Part shown: positions 1-7,535 of the stretch, piece after piece
How the letters are laid out: every line of letters starts with the position of its first letter
Numbering within the stretch: the stretch's first letter is position 1
From: JAHECQ01 sp047638695
Lineage (GTDB): Bacteria; Actinomycetota; Acidimicrobiia; Acidimicrobiales; SZUA-35
Reading direction: 5' to 3'
NCBI GenBank assembly: GCA_047638695.1
Contig: JBLINY010000098.1
Location: 1 to 17,007 of the forward strand
Length of the DNA stretch: 17,007 bases
The notes under the pieces: generated by a model
The model's database searches: none
The model's input: only the letters and a program-made list of their open reading frames with translations
Told to the model about the DNA's origin: nothing
Made by a program: the position numbers and the translations under genes

Positions 1-2
1 AT

Positions 3-1388
3 CGTGATCGGCCGAAGGGCGCCATGCGGGCGATGCCCGATCTCGAAACCACCGATCTCGAGAGCTTCGGCGCTTCGAGCATTGGCACCTTCACTTGGAA
101 GCAGCTGCTCGATACCGATGCCTGCACGATGTGCGGTCGGTGCACTGCTGTGTGTCCGGCGAACGCCACCGGCAAACCCTTGGACCCCCGCGAAATCGTC
201 CTGAAGACCGGCGAGGTCATGGCCCGCACCGGATCGCCTGTCGTCTCGCCCCCCATTGGCATCGAGGACGACATCGAGGTGAAAGCCGATTGGGTCTTCG
301 AGCGAGTTACTACTGAGGAAGTCTGGGCCTGCACGACGTGCAAGGCGTGCGACGAGAATTGCCCGGTCGGTATTGAGATCCTCGACAAGATCCTCGATAT
401 GCGCCGCTACCTCACGCTGATGGAATCCGACTTCCCCACCGAGCTGGGCAGTGCGTTTCGCTCGATGGAAAACTCCTCCAACCCGTGGGGCATTAGCCAG
501 ACCACTCGGGCCGATTGGGCCAAAGACATCGACGTCGACATCATCGAAGCCGAATCGATCGCCGCCGGCGAGCCGTTCACCCACGAGTACCTCTACTGGG
601 TCGGCTGCGCCGGCAGCTTTGACGACAAGAACCAAAAGGTCACCCAAGCAATGTCGAAGCTGCTCGACCGAGCAGGCATCGACTACGGCATCCTCGGCCC
701 AGCCGAACTCTGCACCGGTGACCCGGCCCGACGCTCGGGCAACGAGTACATCTTCCAGATGCTGGCCAAGCAGAACGTCGAAACCCTCAATGGCATTGGC
801 GTAAAGAAAATCATCACCCAGTGCCCGCACTGCTTCAACACGCTCATGAACGAGTACCCACAGCTCGGCGGCAACTACGAGGTGGTGCACCACAGCCAAT
901 TCCTCGAGTGGCTTATCGATCAGGGCAAGCTCGATGTCGCTGAGGCAACGTTGGACGAACGGATCGTCTATCACGACAGCTGCTACCTGGGGCGCCACAA
1001 CGACGTCTATCTCTCGCCTCGCAACGTCATCGGCTCGCTCAAGGGTGTGCAGATCGTCGAGGCCGGACGCAACGGCACCAAAGGTATGTGCTGTGGCGCT
1101 GGTGGCGCCCGCATGTGGATGGAAGAAGACATTGGCACCAAGGTGAACGACGAGCGTTCACAGGAGCTGATCGACACCGGTGCCAGCCGCGTCGCCACCG
1201 CCTGCCCGTTCTGTTATGTGATGATGGACGACGGCGTGAAGGGCCACGGCGTCGAGGAGGACCAGGTGCGGGTGGCCGACATTGCCATGCACTTGTTGGA
1301 GGCAATCGAAGCCGGTGAGGCCAACGCGGCGGAGATCGGTGCTCGTCGTGGCTTCGGCGAGAGCTCAGACACCACGGTCGCTGACTGA
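3..1388 (+). CDS. Fe-S oxidoreductase with two 4Fe-4S clusters and CCG domains (5' end outside window)
   Basis: Likely an electron-transfer subunit of the HdrD/GlpC type, probably membrane-linked. Counting from the internal ATG at 24, two ferredoxin motifs are visible: CTMCGRCTAVCP (about residues 34-45) and CTTCKACDENCP (about 103-114). Two cysteine-rich CCG-type modules follow, with GCAGS, CPHCFNT, HDSCYLGRHNDVY, CCGAGGARMW and CPFCYVMMDDG; these bind a further cluster in the HdrB family. The frame stays open to the left edge. The stretch before the first cluster (FGASSIGTFTWKQLLD) resembles the linker after the N-terminal membrane domain in long actinobacterial reductases such as Rv0338c. 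I therefore read the ATG at 24 as internal and the gene as 5'-truncated by the window. The physiological partner is unknown. Its last 24 bases overlap the convergent MFS gene. Confidence 0.88.
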   Translation, partial: RDRPKGAMRAMPDLETTDLESFGASSIGTFTWKQLLDTDACTMCGRCTAVCPANATGKPLDPREIVLKTGEVMARTGSPVVSPPIGIEDDIEVKADWVFERVTTEEVWACTTCKACDENCPVGIEILDKILDMRRYLTLMESDFPTELGSAFRSMENSSNPWGISQTTRADWAKDIDVDIIEAESIAAGEPFTHEYLYWVGCAGSFDDKNQKVTQAMSKLLDRAGIDYGILGPAELCTGDPARRSGNEYIFQMLAKQNVETLNGIGVKKIITQCPHCFNTLMNEYPQLGGNYEVVHHSQFLEWLIDQGKLDVAEATLDERIVYHDSCYLGRHNDVYLSPRNVIGSLKGVQIVEAGRNGTKGMCCGAGGARMWMEEDIGTKVNDERSQELIDTGASRVATACPFCYVMMDDGVKGHGVEEDQVRVADIAMHLLEAIEAGEANAAEIGARRGFGESSDTTVAD

Positions 1389-2603
1389 AAGCGAACTGCT
1401 GGCAAAGCGGCCAGATCGACCGATCAGAAGAGCCGTGAGAACAAAAAGCGCGGCCGAGCAGGTGAGTGCGATGGGAACGCCGAGGCGCTGAGCGACCAGC
1501 CCGAGGGCGATCCCACCGCCAACCTCGCCCATTGCCTCAGCCTGTCCAAGGAATGATTGCACCGTCGCCCGCACATCGCTGGTGGCTCGCTGGTTCACCC
1601 AGATCGACGCAATGACGGGAAGCACCCGCATCCCAATGCCTCGAGCCAGGAAGACGGCGGCGAGACCGCTGAGAATTTCGGGCGCCGAAGCAAGCAGTAG
1701 GGCGGCCACGGCCGAGAGCATTGCGGCCGCCACATAGAAGCGGCGCAGAGCTCCGCTTTCCGTGACCCGTCGCTCGATCCAGTGCAACGTGACGATTCCG
1801 GCCAGCGATCCTGTGACGGTGACGGCGGTGAACCACAAGACGGGGTCGGGGTCTTGGGGTAGACCGAGATCGACAAGTCGAGAGGTGAACAACCGGTCGA
1901 CGGCCTCGGCTCCGCTGTTGAACAACACGGTGGCGGCCAGCACGGTGAACAACTGGCGATCGCTGCGAGCAAGGCGGAAACCGGTTAGGAAGATCTGCTT
2001 CGACTCGGCGAGATGGCCACCGTCAGAGCGGGTGAAGTTGTGCTCGGTGAAGAAGATACCAATGGTGACGCTGAGCAACGCACTGCCGACCCCAGCAGTG
2101 ACAATGGCAGTGGACAGGCTGGTCGCCCACACGACGAGGGCGATGACAAGCGATCCGGCGATGCCGCCCCAGATCGACCACCGGTTCTTCGCCGTCAGCA
2201 ACGGATCAATGCGCTCGGGGTCATCGAGTTCATCAGTGATCCACGCCACATCGGCTCCGGACTGGAAGGTCCACCCGAGGCCCCACACCATCTGGGCCAG
2301 GGCCAGCGGGATGAAGGCGGTGCTCAACCCGGTGAGGATCATCCCCGCGCTCATACCGAGATGCGAGATGACGATCGACCACTTTCGGCTCAGGGTGTCG
2401 GCAACGACGCCGGTGGGGATCTCGCCCAGGAACACGCTGAGCTCGAGGGCTGTGCCGAGTAGCACCAGCTGGAGGGGTTCAAGCTCGGCGTCGATGACCC
2501 AGTACAACAACGCGGCCAGCCCGAAGGCCGTAAAGACCGCTGTGTTCAGCGCCCCCCACCAGAGATAGAGCCGAGCAGGATCTCGGCGGAGCCGCTGCAC
2601 CAC
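1365..2603 (-). CDS. MFS transporter
   Basis: A 412-residue, strongly hydrophobic protein with about 12 predicted membrane segments, typical of the major facilitator superfamily. After the second helix, GEIPTGVVADTLSRKW matches the family's cytoplasmic loop 2-3 motif (G-x-x-x-D-x-x-x-R-K/R). The central stretch around residues 190-215 is the usual hydrophilic loop between the two six-helix halves. The substrate cannot be read from sequence; drug-efflux-like carriers are the nearest general type. The start is a GTG at 2603, followed directly by a second GTG, with no strong ribosome-binding site, so it is uncertain by a few codons. The 3' end overlaps the Fe-S gene tail to tail by 24 nt. It lies 43 nt after the VOC gene on the same strand and may be co-transcribed with it. 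Confidence 0.85.
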   Translation of the reverse strand: MVQRLRRDPARLYLWWGALNTAVFTAFGLAALLYWVIDAELEPLQLVLLGTALELSVFLGEIPTGVVADTLSRKWSIVISHLGMSAGMILTGLSTAFIPLALAQMVWGLGWTFQSGADVAWITDELDDPERIDPLLTAKNRWSIWGGIAGSLVIALVVWATSLSTAIVTAGVGSALLSVTIGIFFTEHNFTRSDGGHLAESKQIFLTGFRLARSDRQLFTVLAATVLFNSGAEAVDRLFTSRLVDLGLPQDPDPVLWFTAVTVTGSLAGIVTLHWIERRVTESGALRRFYVAAAMLSAVAALLLASAPEILSGLAAVFLARGIGMRVLPVIASIWVNQRATSDVRATVQSFLGQAEAMGEVGGGIALGLVAQRLGVPIALTCSAALFVLTALLIGRSGRFASSSLSVSDRGV

Positions 2604-2646
2604 CGGACGACACTAGGCCGTCGCGACGGTGGGGCCCGCTGAATTC

Positions 2647-3054
2647 CTAGTCGCGGTCGGGCTTCTCGTCGCTGGTTGGTGACCACCGGTGACCCCACGG
2701 ATCGGTGAGCCAACCCGCTCGGGACCCGTGTTGGTTCTGGACCGGTCGGTCGGCCGATGCCCCCTCGGCGACGGCGAGGTCGTAGGTCTCGTCGGCATCG
2801 TCCACACGAAGCACCATGGCGGCCGTGCTTCCTCCCAGAAGGGCGGGCGACTTCGCGCCGAGCTCGGGATACTCGTCGGAGAGGTAGAAGGTGGCGTGAG
2901 GGAGTTGCATGGTGGCGTGGCCGATGTGGCCGCCCACCTCTTCAAACAGTTCACCGTCGACGACGGCGGCACCAAAGACCTTGCCGTACCAGCCGATGGC
3001 GGCTCGGGCGTTATCGACCGTGAGGTACGGAACAAGTGCTGGCTGATCGGTCAT
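2647..3054 (-). CDS. VOC-superfamily (glyoxalase/PhnB-like) protein
   Basis: A 135-residue protein with the vicinal-oxygen-chelate pattern. It opens VPYLTVDNARAAIGWYGKVFGA, the betaalphabeta start seen in PhnB/glyoxalase-like proteins, continues with HATMQLPHATFYLSDE, and ends with a second module (MVLRVDDADETYDLAV, then GWLTDPWGHRW). DPWGHRW is the usual C-terminal motif of this superfamily. Members bind metals or small hydrophobic ligands, so substrate and even enzymatic activity are unknown. GGAG stands 8 nt before the ATG, which supports this start. dcd lies about 110 nt upstream on the same strand. Confidence 0.85.
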   Translation of the reverse strand: MTDQPALVPYLTVDNARAAIGWYGKVFGAAVVDGELFEEVGGHIGHATMQLPHATFYLSDEYPELGAKSPALLGGSTAAMVLRVDDADETYDLAVAEGASADRPVQNQHGSRAGWLTDPWGHRWSPTSDEKPDRD

Positions 3055-3162
3055 GTGAGACTCCTTCGGTTCGATCTACTCATCGCTACCGAATGCCGGT
3101 TTCCAACGCCTCTCGCCCGAACTTTTCCTTCGGTGGCCGAGCTCGTCACACTGGCCCGGCCT

Positions 3163-3726
3163 CTAGTCGAAGTTCTCCCAGTAGCGGCTGGGCCGCGGGC
3201 CCTTCTGACCCTGATACTTCGAACCGAGCTGGCCGGTGCCGTACGGGTTGTCGGCCTCGCTGGTCATTTGGATGAAGCTGATCTGACCGATCTTCATCCC
3301 GGGATACAGGGTGATTGGCAGACTGGCGACGTTCGAGAATTCTAGTGTGAGCTGGCCGTCCCACCCGGCGTCGACAAAGCCGGCCGTGGTGTGGATGAGA
3401 AGCCCGAGGCGTCCGAGACTCGACTTGCCTTCGATGCGACCAACGAGATCGGACGGGATGGCAATTCGCTCGGCGGTAGATCCGAGCACGAACTCGCCAG
3501 GGTGAAGAATAAAGGGATCGTTGTCGTCAGCTTCGACCAGCTCGGTCAGTTCTTCCAGGTTCTGCTTCACGTCGATATGGCTGAACGTGTGGTTACGGAA
3601 GACGCGGAAGTAGCGATCGAGGCGAAGATCGACTGACGAGGGCTGGATCGACCGCTCGTCGTATGGCTCGATCTTTATGCGCCCTTTGGCGATCTCTTCC
3701 TTGATGGTGCGGTCCGAGAGAATCAC
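3163..3726 (-). CDS. dcd: dCTP deaminase (probably bifunctional, dUMP-forming)
   Basis: Deaminates dCTP and, in actinobacterial homologues, also removes pyrophosphate to give dUMP for thymidylate synthesis. Hallmarks are ILSDRTIKEEI at the N-terminus, QPSSVDLRLD, HPGEFVLGSTAE, the active-site stretch GRIEGKSSLGRLGLL, HTTAGFVDAGW and the C-terminal GSKYQGQKGPRPSRYW. The TAGF variant, instead of the enterobacterial TAHR, is the form found in bifunctional DCD-DUT enzymes, so dUMP formation is inferred. I start at GTG 3726 because it puts the initiator directly before ILSDRT, as in the family. An in-frame TTG at 3753 would add nine residues. Neither start has a strong ribosome-binding site. Length is 187 residues; the M. 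tuberculosis enzyme has 190. Confidence 0.95.
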   Translation of the reverse strand: MILSDRTIKEEIAKGRIKIEPYDERSIQPSSVDLRLDRYFRVFRNHTFSHIDVKQNLEELTELVEADDNDPFILHPGEFVLGSTAERIAIPSDLVGRIEGKSSLGRLGLLIHTTAGFVDAGWDGQLTLEFSNVASLPITLYPGMKIGQISFIQMTSEADNPYGTGQLGSKYQGQKGPRPSRYWENFD

Positions 3727-3827
3727 GCTGGTGAGGTTATCCGCTCGCCCCAACAGCAGACAGTGCGGATTGCCGCCCGCTACAGGGCTCTGAAACGCTC
3801 CTTGGTCGTGGAACCCTTAGATCGGTC

Positions 3828-5075
3828 TTAGGACGAGCTGTAGCCGCCGGCCACCACAAGTTCGACCCAAGTGCGACCGGCCGTCAGCTCGATGACGTTG
3901 CCTGCGGTGTCGATAAAGATGGCGGGGCTGCGAAGGGTGGGTCGGGTCCAGGTGCCGTCGATTCGCTGGCCGGCAGTGAACACGCTGGCCGGTCCCGAGC
4001 CGGCAAACACATACTCGGGCACGACGAAGCCGGCCGAGTCTTTCAAACCGGTCGCTACCTCGGGCACGACCACAACGACGACGTTGGCGGCCGAGACCTG
4101 GGCGCCGCCGTTCGTGGTGTGACTCGAGCCGTTCTGCTTGCGAGTCCACGCGCCACCACTCCAACTCCAGACAGCCGTGCTCTTCGGGAACGTCACCGAA
4201 ACCGTGTTGGTAGGGGTGCCTCCGGTTGGCGTGCCGTAGGCGAACTGTGCAGGAGGGTTCGATCCGCCAGCAGCGAAGCTGGCGACGTCGGTGTAGAGAT
4301 TGCTGGGAGCTCGACGCGACTTCTCTCGCCAATAACCGGCCGATCGATCGGCACTGAAGTTGACGATCGTGGTCTGACGAAGCAGCAGGGCGTCTATGAC
4401 CTTGTTGGCTCCGGAGTAGGCCAGGGCCGCTCCGCCGAACGCATTGATGAACGAGATGTCAGTGCTGCGACCCGACCGCACCGGGCCGACGGTCGGTGTG
4501 TTGGTGTGGAAGACAGCCGCCAGGCGGGTGATGCCGCCCTCGACCTGTTCCTCGAACACGATGTCCGCCGCGTTCAGGCCCGATTGCGGCCGGGCCTTCG
4601 AGCTGTTGTCGATCTTCACAATCACGGCCCGGTGGTTCGGTACGGAACCCGGAAGCCCGGTGAGGGGACCGGTACCGGGAACCGCTATCGGGGCGAGCGC
4701 CGGAGCGCCGTAAAGAATGTCGTCGATATCGACGGTGCCAAGGAAGCCGGTGTACTGCTGAGGAATACCGGGCTTCGGAACGTTCGCCGGCGTGCTCGGG
4801 ACCCCGCTACCGCCGCCCGAGGAGGTCGCGGGAACGGCCGAACCAGAATCGCTGGGAGGGGTCGCGACCGCTTCCTCGACGTCCGCTTCGAAATCGAAGT
4901 CTTCCGCGAAGGCCAAGTTGTAGTCGGGTTTCGCGTCCGTCTCGCTTGCCGTGCTCGAGGTGGTCGTTGCCTGCGAAGTGGTCGGTGTCACCGCATCCGC
5001 TGCTGTCTTGTCGCCGGTCAATGAGCAAGCAGCCGTTACCAACAGGGCGGACAATAAGAGGGCCGTGAGTTTCAC
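3828..5075 (-). CDS. DUF3048 domain lipoprotein (YerB-like)
   Basis: A 415-residue secreted lipoprotein. The N-terminus has a short charged start, a hydrophobic stretch (LTALLLSALLVTAAC) and a lipidation cysteine at about residue 16. A low-complexity Thr/Ser/Ala linker runs to about residue 100. The DUF3048 core begins at GPLTGLPG and shows VIVKIDNSSKARPQSGL, ADIVFEEQVEGGITRLAAVF and VGPVRSGRSTDI, which are diagnostic. The C-terminal half matches the second, beta-rich lobe and ends at TWVELV. DUF3048 proteins are extracellular with no established reaction, so I assign only location and family. The start is GTG 5075, with a purine-rich GAGAGGG unusually close to it. It is separated from dcd by about 100 nt and is divergent from the tRNA. 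Confidence 0.9.
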   Translation of the reverse strand: MKLTALLLSALLVTAACSLTGDKTAADAVTPTTSQATTTSSTASETDAKPDYNLAFAEDFDFEADVEEAVATPPSDSGSAVPATSSGGGSGVPSTPANVPKPGIPQQYTGFLGTVDIDDILYGAPALAPIAVPGTGPLTGLPGSVPNHRAVIVKIDNSSKARPQSGLNAADIVFEEQVEGGITRLAAVFHTNTPTVGPVRSGRSTDISFINAFGGAALAYSGANKVIDALLLRQTTIVNFSADRSAGYWREKSRRAPSNLYTDVASFAAGGSNPPAQFAYGTPTGGTPTNTVSVTFPKSTAVWSWSGGAWTRKQNGSSHTTNGGAQVSAANVVVVVVPEVATGLKDSAGFVVPEYVFAGSGPASVFTAGQRIDGTWTRPTLRSPAIFIDTAGNVIELTAGRTWVELVVAGGYSSS

Positions 5076-5116
5076 ACCCTCTCTATCGGCAAGCGGGCGT
5101 AGTCATAAAGGCCTAA

Positions 5117-5130
5117 ACTGATGAGTCAGT
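5117..5130. promoter_or_regulatory. Small dyad between the DUF3048 gene and tRNA-Gly
   Basis: ACTGA-TGAG-TCAGT is a perfect 5-bp inverted repeat with a 4-nt spacer, about 40 nt upstream of the lipoprotein start in the divergent intergenic region. It could be a regulator site or chance. Nothing ties it to a known regulator. Confidence 0.25.
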
Positions 5131-5257
5131 CGGACTACTTCCGTGTAGCTCCGGGTGATCGGAAGACGCAGACGTCAGGGCGGCCCCCGTAGCCCAGACC
5201 TTGGTGCCCTCAGGGCTCGCATGATTGCCGGCGAGGCCGTTACGATTGGCAGCTCAA

Positions 5258-5331
5258 GCGGGTGTAGTTCAATGGTAGAACATCAGCTTCCCAAGCTGAA
5301 TACGCGGGTTCGATTCCCGTCACCCGCTCCA
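5258..5331 (+). tRNA. tRNA-Gly (anticodon CCC), CCA encoded
   Basis: A full cloverleaf can be drawn by hand. The acceptor stem GCGGGTG pairs with CACCCGC, the D stem GTTC with GAAC, and the anticodon stem TCAGC with GCTGA around the loop TTCCCAA. The T stem GCGGG pairs with CCCGT (one G-T) around TTCGATT. The discriminator is T and the encoded CCA is 5329-5331. Loop position gives anticodon CCC, which reads GGG glycine codons. A TACGAT hexamer at 5241-5246 could be the -10 box, but no clear -35 was seen. The 3' half from 5285 is repeated at 8044 and serves as the presumed integration target; the gene itself remains complete. Confidence 0.96.
5285..5328 (+). repeat. Putative left attachment site (3' half of tRNA-Gly)
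   Basis: Bases 5285-5328, from the anticodon stem to the discriminator base, recur in the same orientation at 8044-8087 with 3 mismatches in 44. Tyrosine-recombinase elements commonly use the anticodon-to-3'-end part of tRNA genes as att core and restore an intact tRNA on one side, as seen here. The role is inferred from this pattern. Confidence 0.8.
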
Positions 5332-5369
5332 TTTGCCCTGGTCGTAGACCTATCGAGCACAGGAAGTTG

Positions 5370-5385
5370 TCAGCTTTTCGGCTGA
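5370..5385 (+). terminator. Hairpin after tRNA-Gly
   Basis: TCAGC-TTTTCG-GCTGA forms a 5-bp stem about 40 nt after the tRNA. It has no T tract, so terminator function is weak. The stem is identical to the tRNA anticodon stem, so it could instead be a recombinase-related sequence. Confidence 0.3.
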
Positions 5386-5399
5386 AACGTCACACACGG

Positions 5400-5417
5400 T
5401 TGCACACGTGTTGCACG
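5400..5417. repeat. Left arm-like 18-mer of the tRNA-Gly element
   Basis: TTGCACACGTGTTGCACG contains two TTGCAC units and a CACGTG core. A related 18-mer, TTGCACCTATGTTTCACG, occurs in the same orientation at 7956-7973 (14 of 18 bases equal). Each copy lies about 70 bp inside its att copy. This placement would suit integrase arm-type sites, which is an inference. Confidence 0.4.
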
Positions 5418-5497
5418 ATACCTGTCTACGTTTGAGGCCCTTCGTGGGTTGATCGCCGACGACAGCAGTCGCAGTCCTGGTTGAGCGTTCCAAACAG

Positions 5498-5513
5498 TCG
5501 CCGAACACGGCGA
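5498..5513. promoter_or_regulatory. Perfect inverted repeat upstream of the AlbA_2 gene
   Basis: TCGCCG-AACA-CGGCGA is a perfect 6-bp dyad with a tetraloop, 26 nt before the larger stem at 5539. It may be an operator or an RNA hairpin in the leader of the following gene. No promoter with good spacing could be recognised in 5332-5538. Confidence 0.4.
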
Positions 5514-5538
5514 AACAGAATGCACACACAACCAGCGG

Positions 5539-5585
5539 CTCCTCATGCAACTTGGAAGATAAGATCCAACAAGTTGTATGAGGAG
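5539..5585 (+). promoter_or_regulatory. 16-bp inverted repeat that includes the ribosome-binding site of the AlbA_2 gene
   Basis: The left arm CTCCTCATGCAACTTG (5539-5554) is complementary to the right arm CAAGTTGTATGAGGAG (5570-5585), with a 15-nt spacer. The single non-Watson-Crick position is G5547 opposite T5577, which becomes a G-U pair in RNA, so the transcript would form an unbroken 16-bp stem. The right arm contains AGGAG (5581-5585), the likely ribosome-binding site for the TTG at 5591, and the left arm contains its complement CTCCT. The stem would therefore hide the start site. As DNA, the dyad could equally be an operator for the gene's own winged-helix product. A second, shorter pairing TTGG/CCAA in the loop could compete. 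Confidence 0.7.
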
Positions 5586-5590
5586 TGAAG

Positions 5591-7354
5591 TTGCCTGATC
5601 TCGATGCATACGTACGGGAGGTGATCCCGAAGCTGCGTTCAGTTGGGACGGACCTAGCAACCGTCGAGGTCAAGGCTGCGGCTGGAGGCTTGCCGAAATC
5701 AATCGTGGAGACCGTCTCTGCGTTCTCCAACACCGACGGTGGGTTGATCCTGCTGGGCCTCAACGAGGGGGCTCATTTCTCCGTGCTCGACGTGGACACC
5801 GCGAAGCTCGCAGCCGACCTCGCCTCGGCGTGTGCGGACCAGCTCGAGCCCCCGATCCGACCTGAGATCGAGATCATCGACGTCGATGGCCACAACATCG
5901 TCGCCGCCATCGTCGAAGAGCTCTCACCGACTCAAAAGCCGTGTTTCGTCAAGACCCGAGGCATCGAACGGGGATCGTTCGTCCGAACCTTCGACGGTGA
6001 TCGGTTCCTGTCGACCTACGAGGTGCACGTTTTACAGTCCTCTCGGGGCCAGCCGAACGACGACGGCGCCGTGGTCGATGGGGTGAGCCTTGACAACCTC
6101 GATCCAGCCCTCATCGCAGCACTGCTCCGACGTCTGCGCTCGACCCGAGGACAGGTGTTCGCGTCGGCCACCGACGAAGACATGCTCGACATGATGGGTG
6201 TCACCGCCACCCGCGACGGGATTCGGGGAGTAACGCTCGCGGGACTTCTCGCGCTTGGCCGCTTCCCCCAGCAATTTGTACCGCAACTCGATGTGACCTT
6301 CGTGGCCTTTCCCACCGCCTCCGGCGAGCCGCTGCAGGACGGCACACGATTCCTAGACAATCAGTCGATCGATGGCCCCATCCCGCGAATGGTCGCCGAG
6401 ACACTCGCCGCTCTACGTCGAAACATGAAGCGCCGCTCAATCATCGTCGGGCTCGGACGCGAGGACCGATGGGAGTACCCGGAGGAGGCAGTCCGAGAGT
6501 TGGTCGCAAACGCCTTGATGCATCGCGACTACCACCCGCTCGCTCACGGAACGCAGGTTCGAGTCTCCCTCTATCCCGATCGGCTCGAAGTGTCGAGCCC
6601 AGGCGGCCTCCACGGTCCGGTCTCGAAGGAAGACCTTCTTGCCGAACCCGTTTCTTCATCACGCAACGCGCGACTCGCGAAGCTCCTCGAGGATGTCGAG
6701 ATCGATTCGACGAGCCGGACCGTTTGCGAGAACCGCGGGTCCGGTCTCCTGGCGACCGCAGCGGCGTTACGCAACGCCGGGATGGAGCCACCACAGGTCA
6801 TTGACAGCGTCCGCGAGTTTCGCATGGTCATCCGCAACCACGGGCTGCTGGACGACGATGCCGTCGCCTGGCTCTCGAGCATCGACACGGCTCGACTCAA
6901 CGACCGTCAACGCCTCGCGATGGCGTTTCTCCATCGCAACGGACGCATCACCAATCAGCAATACCGATCGGTGACCGGAACTGACTCGCTCACAGCGACA
7001 CGAGAACTGGCCGGGCTCGCCGCCGAAGGACTCATCGCCAAGACAAGCGATCGCCGCTGGGCTGTCTGGGTACTCGCCGACGCGAACGAGACCGAGCACC
7101 AGCCCCGCCTCAACTTCGCCGAGGAGCCACGACCGCCCCGCAACGACCGTTGGGCGTCGATACATGCGCTCCTTCAGGACGGGCCGCAGTCCACCAAACA
7201 CCTAGCCAACGAACTCGGAATCACCCCCGAAGGAGTACGCCAATGGCTTCGCCGCATGGAAGAAGCGGGCCAGGTCGAGCCGACGAGCGAGAAACGACGA
7301 AGCCGCAGCAACAAGTGGCGCCTCACGCAACCGCGATCCGGTGGTCCGGAATGA
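5591..7354 (+). CDS. AlbA_2 (Schlafen-type) plus GHKL ATPase putative DNA-binding regulator
   Basis: About 587 residues (numbering below from GTG 5585). An AlbA_2 domain fills about 20-150: TVEVKAAAGGLPKSIVETV, SAFSNTDGGLILLGLNE, RGIERGSFVRTFDGDRFLS. A GHKL-type ATPase (HATPase_c_4) follows at about 290-420, with N box RELVANALMHRDY (304-316), SSPGGL (337-342) and the glycine loop ENRGSGL (382-388). Two winged helices end it: about 437-497 (RITNQQYRSVTGTDSLTATREL) and about 522-580 (STKHLANELGITPEGVRQWL). This RecG-like/Schlafen family is often called a transcriptional regulator or helicase, but no reaction is firmly known. I prefer TTG 5591 because AGGAG sits 5 nt before it; GTG 5585 directly abuts that motif. 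It is the only intact long gene in the 2.76-kb element. Confidence 0.88.
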   Translation: MPDLDAYVREVIPKLRSVGTDLATVEVKAAAGGLPKSIVETVSAFSNTDGGLILLGLNEGAHFSVLDVDTAKLAADLASACADQLEPPIRPEIEIIDVDGHNIVAAIVEELSPTQKPCFVKTRGIERGSFVRTFDGDRFLSTYEVHVLQSSRGQPNDDGAVVDGVSLDNLDPALIAALLRRLRSTRGQVFASATDEDMLDMMGVTATRDGIRGVTLAGLLALGRFPQQFVPQLDVTFVAFPTASGEPLQDGTRFLDNQSIDGPIPRMVAETLAALRRNMKRRSIIVGLGREDRWEYPEEAVRELVANALMHRDYHPLAHGTQVRVSLYPDRLEVSSPGGLHGPVSKEDLLAEPVSSSRNARLAKLLEDVEIDSTSRTVCENRGSGLLATAAALRNAGMEPPQVIDSVREFRMVIRNHGLLDDDAVAWLSSIDTARLNDRQRLAMAFLHRNGRITNQQYRSVTGTDSLTATRELAGLAAEGLIAKTSDRRWAVWVLADANETEHQPRLNFAEEPRPPRNDRWASIHALLQDGPQSTKHLANELGITPEGVRQWLRRMEEAGQVEPTSEKRRSRSNKWRLTQPRSGGPE

Positions 7355-7484
7355 TGACCGGGCCATGGGCCACCTGAGCATCACCTTCAGCGGCCGGCGG
7401 CGCCTGACGAGCACAAGCATCCATGGATTCACGATGAGTCTCGCGTTTGACGCTCACACAGTTTCAAGGGGCGGAGGTACAAAG

Positions 7485-7535
7485 ATGCGGATCACAGAAG
7501 TAGGCCGGGACGCCAGCACGCCTGGGGAAGTCTGA
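7485..7535 (+). CDS. Possible 16-codon peptide with strong ribosome-binding site
   Basis: GGAGG stands about 7 nt before ATG 7485, one of the best ribosome-binding sites in the window. The frame closes after MRITEVGRDASTPGEV. Its TGA overlaps the ATG of the next short frame (TGATG), a usual sign of translational coupling. It may be a leader peptide or the surviving start of a decayed gene. No family was recognised. Confidence 0.35.
   Translation: MRITEVGRDASTPGEV

Noticed and set aside
1762..2568. Long plus-strand open frame (268 codons)
   Set aside because: It is antisense to the MFS gene, which has clear membrane segments and motifs; the frame has no domain-like content.
4119..5024. Plus-strand open frame of 301 codons, Arg/Gly-rich
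   Set aside because: It is antisense to the DUF3048 lipoprotein and shows the Arg-rich composition typical of shadow frames in GC-rich DNA.
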